Of a stretch of 64,000 nucleotides of DNA, positions 27,001 to 39,000 are shown in pieces (positions within the stretch are counted from its first letter, which is position 1; each line of letters begins with the position of its first letter). The notes under the pieces were generated by a model. The model saw only the letters and a list, made by a program, of their open reading frames with translations, did no database searches and had not been told where the DNA came from. Origin of the DNA: Procambarus clarkii (Eukaryota; Arthropoda; Malacostraca; Decapoda; Cambaridae); NCBI RefSeq assembly GCF_040958095.1, contig NC_091175.1, positions 21,598,003 to 21,662,002 on the forward strand, given 5' to 3'. The position numbers were made by a program, and so were the translations under genes.

Positions 27001-30000
27001 TATTCCCATTGACTTCATTTTGTGTGCTATCACGCCATGGTCATCAGCATTCTGTTTTTCAAATGCCTCGGTGACTTTGTGACTCACAGCTCAAGTAGCT
27101 GTGAGAGGCATGATCTTCCAGCTCGAAATCTATGTTGGCCTGGGTTATGAAGGTCATTGGTCTCCATGAAATTGGTGACCTGACTCCTAATCACTCTCTC
27201 AAATACTTTTATTATGTGCGATGTTAGTGCAACTGGTCTATAATTTTGCCAATGCTTTGCTCCCTCCCTTGTGTAGAGGGGTTATGTCTGCTACTTTAAG
27301 TGCATCTGATATCTCCCCTGTGTCCAAGCTCTTCCTCCACACTATACTGAGTGCCTGTGCTACCGGCACTTTGCATTTCTTTATAAATATTGAATTCCAT
27401 GAATCTGGACCTGGGACCGAGTGCATGGGCATGTTTTCAATTTCTCTTTTAAAAGTCTAGTGCGCTCGTGTTGATATCGGTTATATTTACAGGGGTTTGA
27501 ATATCCCGCATAAAGAAATTGTCTGGATCTTCCACTTTCATGTTGTTTATTGGAGTGCTAAACATGTCCTCGTACTGCTTTTTTAGGATTTCACTAATTT
27601 CTTTGTCATCCTCCGTGTATGAACCTTCACTTGTACGAATAGGTTTAATACTGGCAGTGGTTTTTGCTTTTGATTTGGCATATGTGAAGAAGTATTTTGG
27701 ATTTTTCTTTATTTCCTGAATTGCTTTCTGTTCCAACTGCCTTTCTTCAGTTTCATATGAGTGTTTCAATTTCTGCTTGATTTCTTCAATCTCCCTATTT
27801 AAATTATTCCTTTTTTGACGGGAAATTCGTGTCTGCATAAGCATTTCCGTTATTGTTTCCTTCGTTTATAGTGTCGTCTGCGTTCTCTTTCTACGTTGGA
27901 TCTCTTTCTGGCTTTCCTCAAAGGAACATGTTTCAGACAGACTTGATATGCTTCCGAAGTAAGTTTTTCTATTCCTTCTGTAGGACTTGTATTACTTAGA
28001 ACAGTTTACCATGGAATGTTTGTAAGTTCCCTGTTTATTATCTCCCAGTCTATCCTTTTATTATTAAAATTGAATTTACTGAATAGCCCCTCTCGCTTTA
28101 TCAATGTTTTAGGTCTATTCTGAGTATTGATGGTCGTTTGCACTTCAATGAGGTTGTAATCTGAGTATATGGTATCTGATATCGTAATGTCTCTGATAAT
28201 GTCTTCATTGTTCGTAAAGACCAGATCTAGAATATTTTAATTTCTCGTTGGCTCCGATATCTGCTGGTTGAGTGAAAATTTGTCACAGAATCTAAGTAGT
28301 TCTCTAATCTGTGGTTGGTTAGGTCCTGATAGATTTCCTGGTATAATATTATCGTTTGCTATTCTCCACCTGAGATTAGTTAAGTTGAAATCACTTAGGA
28401 AGATATCAGGTATCGGGTTCTCCAAATTATCAAGGCTATTCTCTGTTTTATCTGTTCTGTGAATTCCTCGGCCGTTGCATCTGGCGGTTTGTATATTAGA
28501 ATAATCACTAAATTTATTTTCTCTAATTTTAATCCCAGTACCTCTACCACCACATTTGTAACGTTAAGGAGCTCCGAGCATACAAGGTCTTCCCTAATAT
28601 ACAGACCCACTCCTCCATATGACCTAATTTTCCCATCACACCTGTATAGGTTATACTACTACACTACACTTACCTACACATAGTTGATTATATATGTGGA
28701 AGGTGGTGAGGCAGACGAAGAGAGATGTTATTCTTTTGCAGGGAAGTCTCATACTGTTATAACGTCTGGTAGTTGTGCTTCTGGAGTTCTCGCTCTTTTG
28801 TCTTCTTCCGTTTCCCTCGTTAGACTTGCTGGATGCTTTTCTTACAAGAAAATTGTCTAAGAATGATTGCTTATGCCTGCACTTTAAAATGTTTCCAAAG
28901 TGAGACATAGCATTGTCATTCAACAGATTGATTGATTGATGAAGATTAAGCCACCCAAAAGGTGGCACGGGCATGAATAGCCCGTAAGTGGTGGCCTTTT
29001 TGAGCCATTACCAAGAGCTGATACTGGAGATCTGTGGAGGTGCAGCTGCACCCTGCGTGACGGGAGATGTCTCCCGTCCCATTCAACAGGTTTATAACTC
29101 GGTTCGTCACAGTTTTGTCTGGAAAATATTTTTAAAGAAATCTTTGCACTTCCTCCCATTTTGCACACCTTTCTTTAATTAGAGAACTAGGGACATCCTC
29201 CCTGTCCTCCTCCTCACCTCAGCTGCCGTGTGTTTCTGCTCCCGCTGAAGTGCCTGCAGTTCTTCCCTTTTGAGCTCTGTGCTCCTCCAGTAACTTCTCC
29301 CACATCATCAGCACTAATCTTTAAGCCCAATGACCTGGCCAGAGACAATATCCTCCACAACAGTGTCAAAGCCTTCAAAGTTCCTTTCTGTTAGAGCAGC
29401 TGGCCACAGTTTCCTCCAGGCAGAGTTCATGGTCCTCTAAGAAACTTTTTCCCAGGCTTTGTCTATGAGGCTTAGACAATGTAGGAGGTTGAAGTGGTTC
29501 TTTCAGAATTCATGTAATGTCTGTTAATGATGACCTGATAGGGAGGGAATATTTTCATGAAATTTTGAGGGAATTACCAGGAGGGGGGGAAGCACCAAAC
29601 CATTATTACTATATAGCGCTAGGAAGGGATCAGGATAAGGATTTGGGATGGGACGGAATGGAAGGAATGGTGCTCAACCACATGGATGGTCAGGGATTGA
29701 ACACTGACCTGCATGAAGCGAGATAGTCACTCTACCATCCACCCCAAGTGGAATGCTCAGAATTCATTGAGGATTAACTGGGTATCGAAGATAATTTCAA
29801 AGCACCTTTGGAATAGTGCTTTTGTGTACAGTTTCTTCTGTAAACTGTACACAAGTTAGAAATTACCTGCTGGTTCATGTGCTGGATGGGAGGCAAGTTC
29901 ATTGTAATGATGTTAATTAATTCTGGTGCTACATCGTTCGTTTTGGTATCATTGTGTTCGCAATTAAATTCCCTACAGGTGTGTATAAATATAATGTCCA

Positions 30001-33000
30001 AAAGCCTGGTGTGACTCCCAACAGCAAAGCCTAAAGTCGGCAAAAGTTACCTGTGAGTGCACAAAATTAGTAAAATGTGCATACTCGTTCCATTTTTCTC
30101 ACCATAATTCTCGTGCTACGTCGCTTGGTTTGGTATCAATGTGTTCGCAATTAAACTCCCTACAGATGTGTATGAATATAATGTACAAAAGCCTGGAGTG
30201 CCTCCCCGCAGAAAAGCCTAAAGTTACCCGTGAACGAGCATCAATTTGTATACTGCAACCTAATGTGTATACTCGTTCAGTTTGATTACATCACTTTTCG
30301 TGTTACATCTTTCATTTTGGTATCAAATTGTTCGTGACGTAAAGGCGCTCATTTTAAAACTAGTCCCAACATAATAGCACAAATAGAATTTTAACAAATA
30401 TTTAAAATTTTGACCAAAAACCTATTTATAATTATACAAGTGTTCGGACATCAAGTTTCATGTTACGTCTTTCATTTTGGTATCAAATTGTGCGCATTCT
30501 AAAGGTGCTTATTTTGATACTATCCCGAGGTCGATTGGATAAAAAATGAATTTTATACAAATATTTTTGTAGTGGACACAAGTGCGGTCCAAAGTTAGGA
30601 CTCGGGAGAAAAATAATGGACGCGAGTCCGGTCCAGAGTGACTGATAGTGTTAAGCTCTGGCAGCAGCTCGGCCTCCATGCCAAGCAAATGGACAAATAC
30701 CGAACATTACACACAGCATTCGAATGCTGAAAAGGATGGATTGGGAATGTTATGAATTCCGAGGCTCTACTTTATACACATTTTTTGTACAGTATTTGAA
30801 TTTTAAGTTTTTATGTTTTTTATCAGTTGTGTACTGTATTTTGTTAAATAAAATTTCATAATTTGTCAAATGTATTTGAGTGAATTTGAGATTTAATACA
30901 CAATTGTGCTGCTAACATGGCCACGCTGTGATGGCCAGGCTTGTCGGTGATTTAGGTGAACAATCATCGCAGAAATATCACGTTTATGGAGCAATCTGCA
31001 TTGAACTCTGGACTGTCCATGAATTTGTTACTGTGGTTCTTTAAACCAAGTACCCACTGTATTGGTGTAAAATAATAAACCACTTTATCATATTGTATTT
31101 ACAACGTTGATCATTGTAAATATAACAAGATATAATTGAAGAATGAAGGCTTGTAAGGAGGGGTCATGATTCAAATTCTACATATGGTTTTATATTTCCT
31201 AAACCCCCTTCCCTTCATCCTTTTGCACTGCCTATTCTTTATTTACCCAGCTCCTTAAAAGTACTTCTTGCAGATGAATACTAAATCAACACATTAATTA
31301 GAAGTGGCGTGGTCAGGTGTGGCGAGGGTTGCATGCAGACAAGTCAGGTAGGCTAATTTTGTTAAGCTCTTGATGTAGGATTACGGCATGCCTCCTTAAA
31401 TAAGGTAGTTTATATGTAACTACGTAAGTGGAGTTACAGGACGAGTCTTCTCATGTGTGGGACTTGGAAACTACTGATGGTCTTGGCATTCACCACCACC
31501 TCCCATAATTTCTTCCAACCATCTATAACTCGGTTTGCAAAAATAACTTTTGTATATTTTTGGGGACCTTTTGTCTTTACTTTGAAACTATGGACTTGTT
31601 CTTGAATTTGCGAGTTTAAAAAATGTAATCGCCTATTAACTGTTGATACCTGTCAGTGTAGTTTTTTGTTTGTCATTGTTTGTCTTTTGCCTTTTCTCTC
31701 TTCCCTTGTACTAGCTTTTGCATTTTTAACGTCTAGCCCTTCCTCGTAGCTCTTGCTTTTTTGTTCTGGAAACAGTATAGTAGGCATGCATTTGCATCCT
31801 TTCTCATATGGACGTGCTTCTTGAGATAAGGACATCATACCACTGCTGCATTTTCTAATTTCAGTCTCGTGAATATTGCAAACGGTTTTTCTTTTTTTTT
31901 TTTTAGTATCTTTATTTGCATATTTAAACATTATTCTGAAAGTTGCTAGTGTAGTGTAGTCTCCTCTTTGCAACATCTTAAATATGATCATCTAGGTATA
32001 CTTTCCTACCCAGCAACACCCTTAGATCTGTTAGTTCTTTAGCATCACATTATTTATAAGTCGAATGTGACCTGTTTTTTCCCTATTTGCACATTCTCTC
32101 AACATGACATTTATTCACATTGAATTCCATCTGTCATGTGTTCCATTCATATTTTGCCTAGGTTATTTTGAAGGGCATGGCAGTTATCAAAGTCTTCTAT
32201 TTTCTCTATAACCTTGCATCATATGCAGACATGTTTATCAAACTTTGATTACTCTGTGGTAGATCGTTTATATAGATAATAAACATAACTGGTGCAAGAA
32301 CTGAACCGGTATGCAGAATTTGACACTACCTTTCGATTACTGCTCTCATTCATCTTAATTTTTTTTATCAGAGTGATTAGTCCGTCACCCCTCCTATGTA
32401 TTTATCTCCTAGTACAAGGGTTCTTAACTGAGGGTTCAACAGATTTCTTAGGGTACAAGTATGCTGTGATCGAACATGGCTCATCTTGGGGAAGTGTTGT
32501 AAGCCTCATTAAGATCTGATTACTGTACATGTTTTTTGCCCAATTTTGGGAAAAGTGTGTAAGAAGAGCTTGGCAGTTAACAAGGGGTACTAACAGGACA
32601 AATGTGTGAGAATCACTGAAGTAGTTCAATGTGATCTTCAGAAGACTATTTACATTTTGTTAATGCTTGAATACTAAGGTTGCCTATATAGCTTCACCAT
32701 ATAGCTTCCTCCCAGCATTTATAAGGAACTGCATAATTATTTGAAGTCAATTGAACTTCAGGTCCTGGTCTCCTGTCAAATGTTCTTAATTTTTACCATT
32801 AATTATTACAGCAGTCATAATGGTGACAATTTTTATCAAGAGAGAATTAATTTTTTATGGATTTAGATACACAACATTTGCTGGTATTGCTTGCCAACTA
32901 TTGTAACCAAATTTGAACTTTATTGTCGTGCAAACGAAGTGCATTTCTGTGGAGAGCCCCTTCGGCTTCCCAGAGCTATACCAGGCTTATGTGTATATAT

Positions 33001-36000
33001 TAGATAATGGCAACAGTCAATCGATGGAGTTCTAGGCCTAGCTGGGACCAGTGCTGGAACCTCTCTCCTTCAGAGAGAATCGAGGAGTAATGGCTTATAG
33101 ACACCCCCATGTAATTGGAAGCAGTCTGTCTGCCATTTACCAGGTCAGGCACCCAGAAAGGTAGGAATTCCAAAACTACGGCTGGTTAAAAAATTGCAAA
33201 CCGAAAGCTGAACGAGCAAGCAGAACTCCCCAATTGCAAACAAGCATGACATCACCACAGCCACTGTGCTGCTGTCTGCATAACTCCCACCTTTCCAGGA
33301 AGGAGGAAGGGGGAAGGGGGAGCCCCCTTGTGCCAGCTACCCAACCTCAGTTCTGTGGTTGTTGTATTTGGTGGCGGTCGATCGATGCTGGCTCCATCCT
33401 TTTGAGCAGTGCTGTCCATAGTGTTGTTGTTCTTGTGATGTGGTGGTGGTGTGCGAGCCAGGAGTAACACAAGAGTACTAGGGCTGCATGCGACTAGGGC
33501 CACCTTCCCTAGGTGCCCTGTAAGTACTGCCTTTACAGTTTAGGGTTATCTTCCATAGGCCGTTCGGGAGACTACTACTGTGCGGTTCTTTTACTGCTTG
33601 GTGATTGCCTGCCCTTGGACAGCTGGGGTTGTTGTTTCACCTGTTTGACCCTTGGTTGGAGGTAGGCGGTGTAGTTTTTGCTTCGGAGGGTTCGTGTCGC
33701 TTGCAGAGTGACAATTAGGTTCTATTCGAACTGCTACCTGGTGGTTCTATGCCTGAACTGAGGGGGTTCGATGCGGTCCTTTGCTCTTTGGGGGTTTTTG
33801 CTTCGGAGGGTTCGTGTCGCTTGCAGAGTGACAATTAGGTTCTATTCGAACTGCTACCTGGTGGTTCTATGCCTGAACTGAGGGGGTTCGATGCGGTCCT
33901 TTGCTCTTTGGGGGTGGTTGCTTTGGGCAATTCATTTATTGAGTTCTTGGGATTGGGACACTAGGGGGTGTCCAGCGTCCTGGCAGACGGCCTGTCCCGG
34001 TTCAATCCCCTGTCCGTGGAATGGGCGGTCGATGCCGACTCGTCCGTTGGCTCTGCCAAACGTTAGGGCGCCCAGAGGTGGACCTCTTCACTTTGGCTTG
34101 GTCGAAGCGTCTCTCAGTATATGCGGCACCATTTCCCGACTGCGAGGCCATCATAGTCGAATCCTTTCGACTGGACTGGTCGAGGTGGGGTTTCCTGTAC
34201 CTCTCCCACCCTGGTTCAGTTGTTGTTCCTGGCTCGCTTGGAGACTTACCAGGGGAGAGTAGTTCTGTTGACCCCCTTGGTGGCCGGTCAAGCCTTGGCT
34301 TCAGGTGCTGCTTGCTTGGTGTCCAGACAAGAGGGTCTTCCAGCGGCTCGGCCTCTTTCAGCAGATCGGTCCGATTCGCTACGTGGGTGGTTTGATCTTT
34401 TCCGTTCTTCGCGTCTGGCCTTTTTGACGCGGGTTTATCACCACTTGTATGGTGATCAGGTGGTTTCGTTGGTGTCCCACCTGCAAGTCTCGTCTCGGCG
34501 GCAGTATGAAGTTTCCTGGTGGTCCTTTCGGCACTTATTGACTTTGTAGGTTGTCTTCGATTGCTGATCGGGTTGTTTTGCCTTTTCTCTTGGTTGTTTC
34601 GGGACTGTCATCTTGTGCCAAATACTATCGCCTCGTATCGTGTGGCGCTGACGGAGTGGCTTCAGCTGGCGTTCTGGGCAGATGTTGCTTCTGCTCCATT
34701 CCAAAAGTTTTCTCGGGCGTTGTTTCACCCCCGGCCCGCTCATGCGTTGCCCGAGCTATCCTGGTCATTGGACCGGGTGCTGTTTTCTCCCTCTCCTCCT
34801 CCTCGGTTTGTGGTGGACATTTTTTTTTTTCCCCCCCTTCTCCTTGTTGCATTGACCTCTGGGGGTCTGGTCGGGGAGCTTCATGCTCGTCTCCGGCACG
34901 GGTTTCTGCTCTTTCGGTCCTGGTGGTGGTGGTAGTGGTTGTTGTTTGTTTGCAGCAATCTACTTCTTTTCTGGCAAAGAATGAGACTGCTGCATCATGT
35001 TTTGTGTTCGGTTGCGGCTCTTTGCCGTTATTTGGAGGGGCTCTACACAGAAAACCAGCGTTGAGTGTAATGAAATGTCATATTCTGGGCGAGACCCAGA
35101 GACTCCCCAGTATCCCTTACTCCCCTCCTGTTGGCTTTTTTTAGCATTTTGATATTCGGCTTCTGAACTGGGGTAAGGTAGCTGTCGTGAGAGGTCTGAG
35201 GCCCCTCCTTCCCTCTCCCAGGGAGGGGGGTAGCTGCACAGACAGTACTCGCCTATTTGTGCTTGCGGGGGTTGAGCTCGTGCTCTTTGGTCCCACCTCT
35301 GAACTGTCGATCAACTGGAGGAATTCAGAGTCTACTGGGCTCTTATCATATCTACACTTGAAACTGTGTATGGAGTCTGCCTCCACCACATCACTTCCTA
35401 ATGCATTCCATTTGTTAACCACTCTGGCACTAAAAAAGTTCTTTATAATATCTCTGTGGTTCGTTTGGACACTCAATTTCCGTTTGTCCCCTAGTGCGTG
35501 TCCCCCTTGTATTAAATAGCATGTCCTTATCTACCCTATCATGTCCCCCCCCCCCCCCAACTCTGTCTTCCAGCGACGTGAGGTTTAACTCCTGTAGTCT
35601 CTCCTCGTAGCTCATACCTCTCGGCTCAAGTACTAGTCTGGTGGCAAACCTTTGAACCTTCTCAAGTTTAGTCTTATGTTTGACTAGATATGGACTCCAC
35701 GCTAGAGCTGCATACTCCAGGATTGGTCTGACATATGTGGTATACAATGTTCTGAATGATTCCTTACACAAGTTTCTAAATGCCGTTCTTATGTTTGCCA
35801 GCCACTGATGTTATCCTCTTGATATGGGCTTTAGGGGACAGGTCTGACGTGATATCAACCCCAAAGTCTTTCTCTCTCCGACTCTTGAAGAATTTCATCT
35901 CCCAAATGATACCTTGTATCTGGTCGCCTGCTTCCTACACCTATCTTCACTACGTTATATTTGCTTGGGTTAAACTCTTAACAACACTTGTTCAACCATT

Positions 36001-39000
36001 CCTTCAATTTGTCTAGGTCTTCTTGAAGCCTCAAGCAGTCCTCCTCCGTCTTAATCCTTCTCATAATTTTGGCATTGTCAGCAAACATTGAGAGGAATGA
36101 GTCTATACCCTCTGGGAGATCATTTACGTATATCAGAAACAGGACAGGACTGAGTACAAAGCCCTGTGCGACTCCACTGGTGACTTCACGCTAATCTGAG
36201 GTCTCGCCCCTCACTATAACTCTGCTTCCTATTGCTTAGGTACTCCTTTATCCACTAGAACGCCTTACCAGTCATTCCTGCCTGTCTCCAGCTTCTGTAC
36301 CAGCCTCTTATGGGGTACTGTGTCAAAGGCTTTCCGACAGTCCACGAAAATGCAGTCCGCCCAGCCTTCTCTTTCTTGCTTAATCTTTGTCATTGATCAT
36401 AGAACACTATTAAGCCTGTAAGGTAAGATTTACCCTCCCTGAACCCATGTTGGCGATTTGTCACGAAGTCCCTTCTCTCCAGTTGTGTTACTAGATTTTT
36501 TCTCGCCATCTTCTCCATCACCTTGCATGGTATACAAGTCAAGGACACTGGCCTGTAGTTCAGTGGCTCTGATCTGTCGCCCCTTTTGTATATTGGGACC
36601 GCATTAGCCGTCTTCCATATTTCTGGCGGGTCTCCCGTTTCCAGTGACCTACTACCCGCCAAACACACACTGAAACTACGACGTTGGTACAACGTTCAAA
36701 CAAGTTTTAACCTCTCCTAACCAGTTATAACAACCAATATAGCAAGTTGCAACAATGTTCTAATACGTCATAAACACGTTAAGCCAAGATGTAACAACTT
36801 TATTACAAGTTGTAACAAGCGGAAAAGAGACAGTTTTGGTTTGTGTTTCCAGGGTATACACTATGGAGAGTGGCAAGCAAAGTGCCTCTGCACACTTTCA
36901 ATACCCATGGTGAGATCCCGTCTGGACCAACAGGTGTCTCTTGACCTCATCTCTCGTAATTTTGAACCCTTCCAAGGCCACCTGGTTTACTGCCCCCTCT
37001 CCTAGTGCAGTGACCTTGCCTTGTTCTATTGTGAAGACCTCCTGGAACCTCTTGAGTTCTTCACACACCTTTGTCATTCTCTGTATACCTGTCTTTGCCT
37101 GTTCTAAGTGCCATTACCTGTTCTTTCACTTGTTTTCCCCCTGATGTGACTGTGGAGTAGCTTTGGTTCAGTCTTGGCTTTGCTTGCTATATCATTTTCA
37201 TAATTTTTCTCTGCTTCTTTTCTCACACTAACATACTCATTCCTGGTTCTCTGGTACCTCTCTGCTTTCTGGTGTTCAGTTATTTCAGAAGTTCCTCCAT
37301 GCCCTTTTGTTCAGTTCTTTTGCTTCCTTACATGCCATATTAAACCATGGATTCTTCTTTTGCTTCTCGGATTTTTCCTTTTGGGCCGAGATGAACCTGT
37401 TTACTGCCTCCTAACACTTTTGGGTGACAGTCCGTCATGTCTTGTACAGACTTGGCTCTGAGGTCTGTGTCCCATGGTATATTCCTTAGGAAACTTCTCA
37501 TTTCCTCATAATTTCCCTTTCGGTATGCAAGCCTTTTGTTTCCTAGTTCTGTTTGTGGGGAGAAATCCTAGCTCTACCAGGTACCCGGATCAATACACTG
37601 TGATCACTCCTTCCCAAGGGTGCTTCCACCCTTGTGGAACAGTGGCATGGCAGCTGTGGTGACGTCATGCTTGTTTGCTTGTTTTTTGATTGGATAGTTC
37701 TGCTTGCTCGTTAAGCTTTCGGTTTGCAATTTTTAATCGGCTGTAGTTTTTGAGATTCCTACCTTTTTTGGGTGCCTGACCTGGTAGATGCCAGACATAG
37801 ACTGCATCCAACTACACGGTGTCTCTAGGCCATTGCTCCTCATGCATCTGAGGAAGGGGGGGGGCTAGGTTCTGGCTCGAGATCCCCGATAGACTAAGAA
37901 CTCCATTGATTGACTATACTGTATGTATGTGACTGTCTAATATATACACATCAGCCGGGTATTAGCTCTGGGGAACCTCTTGGTCTCGCCCAGAAATTAG
38001 CTTTTCGTTACATTGAACGCTTTTTTTTTTCCATATATTTTTCTTTTTAATTTTTGAATTGACTAGTTTATATTATTACTGCTTTGCTTCCAGCGTGATT
38101 TGAGTGCTATGCCAAGCTTGAGCAGTACCAATACAAAAATAGACGTTGCTCCAAAGATAACATGTCGACCTTTGAATCTGCGGTAGCATGTCAGATGTAC
38201 GATGAGAGCCTGTAAGCATACCTGTTGTTGAACAACTGTGTATGAAGAGCTCTGCCTTGTAATTGTTCTCTTGAGAAAATAGTCCAAATTCATTAGAATA
38301 AATTTGTAAAAGTAAATGCATGGGTATAATAATTTTTTTCTTAAATGTTGGGTAGTACTTTTGGGCCTTCCTTTGGTACTCCTATCACAGTATATCTTGC
38401 GTATTATTTGTTGAGTTGAAAGTGGTAGTATATAAAGAAATGTTTTGCCAAAGAATTAACTATCACAACTCTACTGCAGTTGTTGTCCATCCATAGTGTT
38501 TCACTATAAAGACACAAACATTTCAAATTACAAGTAATAAATGGAAGCCCTGTGGCTCCACTGGATCACTTGAGAAAACATAGTAGCTTAGAAATTAAGA
38601 TTGAAAACACGTTTCTCCACATTCTTGTGCATTTACTGTGGATATTTGTGTAAAATATTTTGGGAAAAGTATAGTGATTTAGTAGTGTCTGAGGCACCAA
38701 CTTAACTGGCTGTCTTATCTGCTGCACAGTTAATTGATACAAATTTTCCTTTGCTAATGGTGCTTTACTTGGGGGATATTCACACCAAATTTCACGCTGA
38801 TGTACGATATAATATACCCCCATAGGGCATATTGTTAAACATTTTGATGTTAAACAAATATTATTTGTATTTCAATATTTTATCCTTGGCTTCTTTTTCT
38901 TAATTGTCTTCAACGTCTGCTCCTGTTATCTCTTGTTTATATTTTAGTTTTCCTTATTGCAAGTGCATGTTGTGTGCATAACTTACTGAAACTAAATATC

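Larger units (their letters stand above)
25071..28660 (-). mobile_element. LINE 'D' (CR1/Jockey-like non-LTR), 5'-truncated, inserted in Tigger
   Basis: The flanking direct repeat ACACTAC (25064-25070 and 28661-28667) marks the insertion. Reading on the minus strand: endonuclease remnants (VGLYIREDLVCSELL; DIFLSDFNLTN), a linker, and the reverse transcriptase with ITPLHKGGSK, VPQGTVLAPLLFLILISDID, a split FADD, and MFNSDKFQILRY. The C-terminus has WSERYGRKCRIEPVKSRGP and GPRLFNTLPASITNIAGT. The 3' end is a short tandem tail of ACCTGGTTGAT-type units (25070-25100). Several frameshifts; inactive. Two more partial copies lie at 4735-5040 and 52215-52760. Confidence 0.85.
24896..30768 (-). mobile_element. 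Tigger/pogo DNA transposon, split by four insertions
   Basis: The left end is GGTGGAACCTCTGTACAGCA (24898 on) and the right end, read inward, is AGTAGAGCCTCGGAATTC (to 30768). Both match the CAGTGGAACCTCGG terminus at 12780. The minus-strand transposase is in pieces: AMSHFGNILKCRHKQ (about 28.9 kb), IDKAWEKVS-RTMNSAWRKLWP with NFEGFDTVVEDIVSLARSLG (29.3-29.5 kb) and LPPIQHMNQQVISN (29.8-29.9 kb). Inserted into it are a LINE (25071-28660), SINEs (28927-29080 and 29514-29756) and a piggyBac MITE (29915-30650). Without them about 1.1 kb remains, so the Tigger was already internally deleted or lost sequence at the piggyBac site. Confidence 0.8.

Noticed and set aside
33510-35144. Host protein gene on + strand (several 100-200 aa frames)
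   Set aside because: The frames are pieces of one DIRS-like polyprotein shifted relative to each other, next to inverted repeats.
36637-36852. GTTTCCAG direct repeat read as an 8-bp hAT target duplication
   Set aside because: The right copy is better explained as the inverted end of the small element; the LINE frame does not rejoin cleanly with an 8-bp duplication.
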